Positions 6,323 through 9,127 of a stretch of 9,127 nt of DNA are shown in pieces. Source of the stretch: Dehalococcoidia bacterium (lineage in GTDB: Bacteria; Chloroflexota; Dehalococcoidia; Dehalococcoidales; G020351185); contig DAOWJL010000085.1 of assembly GCA_030640385.1 (NCBI GenBank), forward strand, positions 1 through 9,127. Direction: 5' to 3'. How positions within the stretch are numbered: the stretch's first letter is position 1; every line of letters begins with the position of its first letter. The notes below the pieces were generated by a model. That model was not told where the DNA came from. It made no database searches and saw nothing but the letters and a program-made list of their open reading frames with translations. Position numbers and translations under genes: made by a program.

Positions 6323-6411
6323 GGAAGAAACCGAATCTTATGAGGAAGACCGTTATCAATTCTTAATAAATTTACATTCTTTAAAGGGTTCTGCATAATT
6401 GGTAAGCACAG

Positions 6412-7866
6412 ATGGGGATATTTAATAAGTTGAGTGGTTTTTCTGATAAGGCTGAATTATCAAAAAGGTACCATTCTACTTTGAGTCGGCGGGATTTTCT
6501 TAAAGCGCTCGGTTTAGGTGGAGTTGGATTGGGATTTTCCAGTATGGGTGCTTCATCAGTTGCCTCGATATCGCCCCAAATCAAGTTCAATGACTTAGAC
6601 GAAATGATCTCTTCTCATCTCTCCGAGTTAAAACGCCCTTGGTGGATCAAGGAGGCGGACTCGCCAACTACAGAAATCGATTGGCAGGTGATGAAGCGTT
6701 TTGATTACCACAATGTTATGTGGGCTGCCGGATTGAGAAATGCCCTCGGAGATGATAAATACGAACAAGTCTTTAGGATTGCCGATGAGAGGCGATTAGT
6801 ATGGAGGCAGTTAGAAGAACCGGGTTATACACTGGCGGATATTGCTTTAAATGCTTGTAATCACTGGGCTGCAATCAGCTTTCTCGGTCCGCGTACGTCT
6901 CCCACGCCAGAAGCACTGGGTGCCCCCCGCTGGAAAGGAACCCCGGAAGAGGCCTCTAGGCTTGTCAGGGCTTTCTTGAAGCTTCATGGTGCTTCCCAGG
7001 TCACATTCGCTGAGATTGAAACTAATACCACTGAGAAGCTAATCTATTCTTATGATGTTGGTAGTGGAGAGTCTCAAGGTCCCCGGCTCGATATCATTGA
7101 TACCGATGAACCTGTGGATAATACTGCAACTGGCTATCGGGTAATACCCAAAAAGGCGAGATGGGTGATTATCTATACCCTGCGTATGTCGGACGAGCTT
7201 ATGAGAAGACCACTTACCCAGATTGGCAGTCGCTCTCATACGTATATGTATAATCTTAAAAGTCTACTTCAGGGTCAGCTGCAAAATTTTTTGAGAACCC
7301 TGGGTTATATGTGCCTTGGGGAAGCTTCTCGCTATAACGCTTTGGGTATCCATAGCGGTTTTGCCGTATTAAGTGGCTTAGGCGAATTAAGTCGCTTCGG
7401 TCATGTTATCACACCGGAATACGGATTAATGCAAAGAGTACAGATGGTAATAACCGACCTACCTCTAGCACCAGGGAAACCAATAAATATGGGGGTAAAC
7501 CAGTTTTGTCGCACTTGCAAAAAATGTGCTGAAAACTGTCCGCCGCAGGCGGTAACCTATGCTACCGAACCTTCTTGGGATACGAGAGGTAAGACTTACC
7601 ATAACCCTGGTATTAAGTCATGGTACTGGCCACAAGAGGTTTGCAATGCCTGGATACGAATGACTGGTGGTTGTGCTGTCTGTTATGCCGTTTGCCCGTA
7701 TTCACATGGCCTAAATATACCGTTCAGGGACCTCTTCAAAGCAAGTGTAGCCTCTAATAGCTTGCTTAATAGGTTTTGGAGAAAAACAGATGACTTACTC
7801 TACGGTAAGGGAGAATTACCCATTGGGGAATTCTGGGATCTGGACCTCAAGCCGTGGGGGTATTAA
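6412..7866 (+). CDS. rdhA: Reductive dehalogenase catalytic subunit, Tat-exported
   Basis: A 484-residue corrinoid/Fe-S reductive dehalogenase, a typical RdhA length. These enzymes remove halogen from organohalides on the outer face of the membrane as terminal reductases in organohalide respiration. A Tat signal SRRDFLKALGLGG (25-37) is followed by a hydrophobic stretch, with possible cleavage near SSVA (48-51). The family block GLGELSR, HVITPEYG and VITDLPLAPGKPI spans 322-358. Two cluster-binding motifs follow: C366-x2-C369-x2-C372-x3-C376-P, and C411-x9-C421-x2-C424-x3-C428-P. ATG 6412 is the first start after an in-frame TAA at 6403-6405; the ribosome site (GGTAAG) is weak. The consensus promoter at 6267-6294 drives it. 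A lipoprotein gene follows after 30 nt, but no RdhB anchor is encoded nearby. The halogenated substrate cannot be inferred, and a non-respiratory role in the family is possible. Confidence 0.95.
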   Translation: MGIFNKLSGFSDKAELSKRYHSTLSRRDFLKALGLGGVGLGFSSMGASSVASISPQIKFNDLDEMISSHLSELKRPWWIKEADSPTTEIDWQVMKRFDYHNVMWAAGLRNALGDDKYEQVFRIADERRLVWRQLEEPGYTLADIALNACNHWAAISFLGPRTSPTPEALGAPRWKGTPEEASRLVRAFLKLHGASQVTFAEIETNTTEKLIYSYDVGSGESQGPRLDIIDTDEPVDNTATGYRVIPKKARWVIIYTLRMSDELMRRPLTQIGSRSHTYMYNLKSLLQGQLQNFLRTLGYMCLGEASRYNALGIHSGFAVLSGLGELSRFGHVITPEYGLMQRVQMVITDLPLAPGKPINMGVNQFCRTCKKCAENCPPQAVTYATEPSWDTRGKTYHNPGIKSWYWPQEVCNAWIRMTGGCAVCYAVCPYSHGLNIPFRDLFKASVASNSLLNRFWRKTDDLLYGKGELPIGEFWDLDLKPWGY

Positions 7867-7896
7867 TAGTATAAATGAAAGGCATTAATAAATGAA

Positions 7897-8388
7897 ATGA
7901 CTGTCGATATAATTAACAGAAGAAATATATTAATAATCACTATTTGTTTGATCCTGCTATTGATGACCGGTTGTGAAAGGAGCAGCTTTGTATCGCCACC
8001 GTACGTACCGCCGAAGTACTTAGGGGCAATTGAAATCAAGGTATGGCAGATCACGGATGCAGTGCAGTCATCATACGATGACCTTTCCTCGATAAGCGAA
8101 ATCTTGAGTAATAAAGTCGTCGTAATCAAAGACATTGAACTCACCAGGGAGATATTGTCAACAAAAGATATGGGTTTTATCAGGCTTGAATATATCGAGT
8201 GTCAACTGGCGGATGAATCATATTTGGATGATTTTAGAAAGGGGCATATGGTAGACATAGCCGGCATCTGTCAGGTTTCTACTACCTATCATACAAGTCC
8301 ATTCACACTTATAGATTGCATATTCTTACCGGCTGGCGCTGTTGACTTAACTGTTGGTAGTGAAGATATTACCCTACCGGGTTATTAA
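7897..8388 (+). CDS. Small lipoprotein, probable OB-fold (tRNA_anti-like) domain
   Basis: A 163-residue secreted lipoprotein. The N-terminus has a charged start (NRR, 7-9), a hydrophobic core ILIITICLILLL (11-22) and a lipobox LMTGC with Cys26 as the lipid-modified residue. After a Pro-rich linker (SPPYVPPKY), the domain from about 45 to 150 has the beta-rich layout of the tRNA_anti-like OB-fold family: SEILSNKVVVIKDIEL, then FIRLEYIECQLADE, then the GHMVDIAGICQV strand and FTLIDCIFLP. I make that assignment by pattern and am only moderately sure. It starts 30 nt after rdhA on the same strand. GAAAGG lies 14 nt before the ATG, a long spacing. Co-transcription suggests a surface protein acting near the dehalogenase, for example in tethering or assembly, but nothing in the sequence proves this. 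Confidence 0.8.
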   Translation: MTVDIINRRNILIITICLILLLMTGCERSSFVSPPYVPPKYLGAIEIKVWQITDAVQSSYDDLSSISEILSNKVVVIKDIELTREILSTKDMGFIRLEYIECQLADESYLDDFRKGHMVDIAGICQVSTTYHTSPFTLIDCIFLPAGAVDLTVGSEDITLPGY

Positions 8389-8470
8389 CTTATACCATCA
8401 CCATTACGTAAATGGAATAGAAATCATATTAATTCAACTGTTAAACGATCACCCAGCAGCCAATACTACC
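8389..8470. other. Convergent intergenic gap
   Basis: These 82 nt separate the ends of the lipoprotein gene and the opposing membrane protein gene. A CCATT/AATGG hairpin with a 5-nt loop sits at 8401-8415 but lacks a T-run, so no convincing terminator is seen for either gene. Confidence 0.5.
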
Positions 8471-9019
8471 TTATCTACGAACATCTTGTTTGCCCAAGAT
8501 AAATTTACGAAGCATCGCCAAAAGTATTATATAAAATCCGCTAGCAAGTGCCAGGTAATAACCGAATCTGAGGCTGGAGTCAGCTTCAACCTCTTGATCT
8601 CCGGCAACTTCTGAAAGTATACTGTGTCCTTGAAGCGACATATTATAGTCACCGATACGGTTGGAAACCACAATGTAAATAGCTATTAAAACATAGGCGA
8701 TATAGATTAAACCAACGGTTCCAAGTAGTAGCTGTCCTTTCCTTCCCTTAAGCCAGGTACTAGACATAAGCAATAAAACACTGACTGACAAATAAACGAA
8801 GGCAAATATGGTTTGGTAAAAAGGCGTTTCGTCAGTGGCAACCCATGCTGCCAGTTCTGTTAGGCTATGTCTGAAACCATAGGAGTATATTCTCATAGGG
8901 TCCTCCCACGGTACTATATTGAGACCGGCTGTCCACCAAGGTTTGATAAAAGATGCTATCATTAGAGCGGCCGCAATTGCGACTAAACCTCGAAAAATCC
9001 AAACCCTAGAAATAACCAT
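8471..9019 (-). CDS. Four-helix integral membrane protein, unknown function
   Basis: A 182-residue hydrophobic protein I do not recognise. Four likely membrane segments are at about 8-25, 69-88, 97-119 and 152-170. TM1 ends in SFIKPWW, and an extracytoplasmic-looking loop (30-65) contains IYSYGFRHSLTELAAW. A positively charged KGRKG (91-95) separates TM2 and TM3, and the C-terminus is basic (RKFILGKQDVRR), which together suggests both ends are cytoplasmic. ATG 9019 has a strong ribosome site, AAGGGGGA, a few bases upstream. It is transcribed towards rdhA and the lipoprotein, so it is not part of their operon. At 182 residues and on the other strand it does not fit RdhB, which is about 90 residues and usually follows rdhA. 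The inverted repeat at 9054-9104 lies in its upstream region. Confidence 0.8.
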   Translation of the reverse strand: MVISRVWIFRGLVAIAAALMIASFIKPWWTAGLNIVPWEDPMRIYSYGFRHSLTELAAWVATDETPFYQTIFAFVYLSVSVLLLMSSTWLKGRKGQLLLGTVGLIYIAYVLIAIYIVVSNRIGDYNMSLQGHSILSEVAGDQEVEADSSLRFGYYLALASGFYIILLAMLRKFILGKQDVRR

Positions 9020-9053
9020 GGTTCCCCCTTATTTAGTTCAATCGACACTGTGC

Positions 9054-9104
9054 AATCATGGGAGAGCCCCCCTTGTCTTTGCAAAGTATGGCTCTCCCAT
9101 GATT
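9054..9104. repeat. 15-bp perfect inverted repeat with nested palindrome
   Basis: AATCATGGGAGAGCC (9054-9068) is exactly inverted at 9090-9104. The 21-nt loop contains a second perfect palindrome, CTTTGCAAAG (9077-9086). On the plus strand the stem runs into TTTTGCTTTATT, so it could be a plus-strand intrinsic terminator. On the minus strand there is no T-run, and the hairpin would lie about 35 nt upstream of the start of the membrane protein gene, as an operator or leader structure. No gene end is visible nearby on the plus strand to need a terminator. Confidence 0.85.
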
Positions 9105-9127
9105 TTGCTTTATTACAACCTAACCAA

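Larger units (their letters stand above)
6155..6411. other. Divergent intergenic region between the FAS-ThiF operon and rdhA
   Basis: This 257-nt AT-rich region separates the two transcription units. It holds the rdhA promoter and palindrome, the candidate operon -10, and a roughly 110-nt rdhA leader. No riboswitch, tRNA or convincing small gene was recognised. An eight-codon ATG-to-TAA frame at 6340-6366 exists in the leader but has a poorly placed ribosome site. Confidence 0.7.

Noticed and set aside
6340..6366. Eight-codon leader peptide frame in the rdhA leader
   Set aside because: The nearest purine-rich stretch (GGGGA, 6321-6325) is about 14 nt away, there are no regulatory codon runs, and no alternative hairpins or T-run follow. 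It is probably chance.
7863..8144. Minus-strand open frame of 93 codons opposite the lipoprotein, considered as an rdhB-like anchor
   Set aside because: It is antisense to a gene with a clear lipobox, and its single hydrophobic end is the mirror of the signal peptide. It does not show the RdhB helix pattern.
8401..8415. CCATT/AATGG hairpin as terminator after the lipoprotein gene
   Set aside because: The stem is only 5 bp and AT-rich, with no following T-run on either strand.
8471..9019. Membrane protein considered as the missing RdhB
   Set aside because: It is twice the usual RdhB length, has four helices, and is transcribed towards rdhA from the opposite strand.

Overview
The window looks like anaerobic, monoderm bacterial DNA of moderate GC. 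The best clue is a well-formed reductive dehalogenase (RdhA) with a Tat signal and two ferredoxin-like Fe-S motifs. That family is most abundant in Dehalococcoidia (Chloroflexota), so I suspect a Dehalococcoidia-like genome. This rests on family knowledge and is not proven by the sequence.

Left and centre (1-6154, all minus strand). Seven genes read leftwards as one apparent operon: ThiF/E1-like protein A, acyl carrier protein, FabL-type enoyl-ACP reductase, FabF-type ketosynthase, FabG-type ketoreductase, ThiF/E1-like protein B, and a GT1/MGT-type glycosyltransferase cut by the left edge. Spacing is very tight from the ACP to FabG (1 to 23 nt), about 31-43 nt around ThiF B, and 90 nt between ThiF A and the ACP. 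The ACP, KS, KR and ER form most of a type II fatty-acid elongation module, but no dehydratase, malonyl transferase or KAS III is present. The two ThiF paralogues bracket the module. Protein A keeps the E1-type nucleotide-binding residues, while protein B has lost several of them. With the terminal glycosyltransferase, this suggests a dedicated pathway for a modified, possibly glycosylated, acyl product. I do not recognise it as a known cluster.

Intergenic 6155-6411. This divergent control region holds a consensus sigma-70-type promoter (TTGACA-16 bp-TATAAT) facing rdhA, a small palindrome just downstream of its expected start site, and a weaker -10 facing the operon.

Right (6412-8388, plus strand). 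rdhA is followed 30 nt later by a small lipoprotein that probably carries an OB-fold-like domain. No rdhB membrane anchor and no rdh regulator lies in the window.

Far right (8471-9127). A four-helix membrane protein of unknown function lies on the minus strand. Just upstream of it is a 15-bp perfect inverted repeat whose loop contains a second 10-bp palindrome. No tRNA, rRNA, insertion sequence or CRISPR array was seen.
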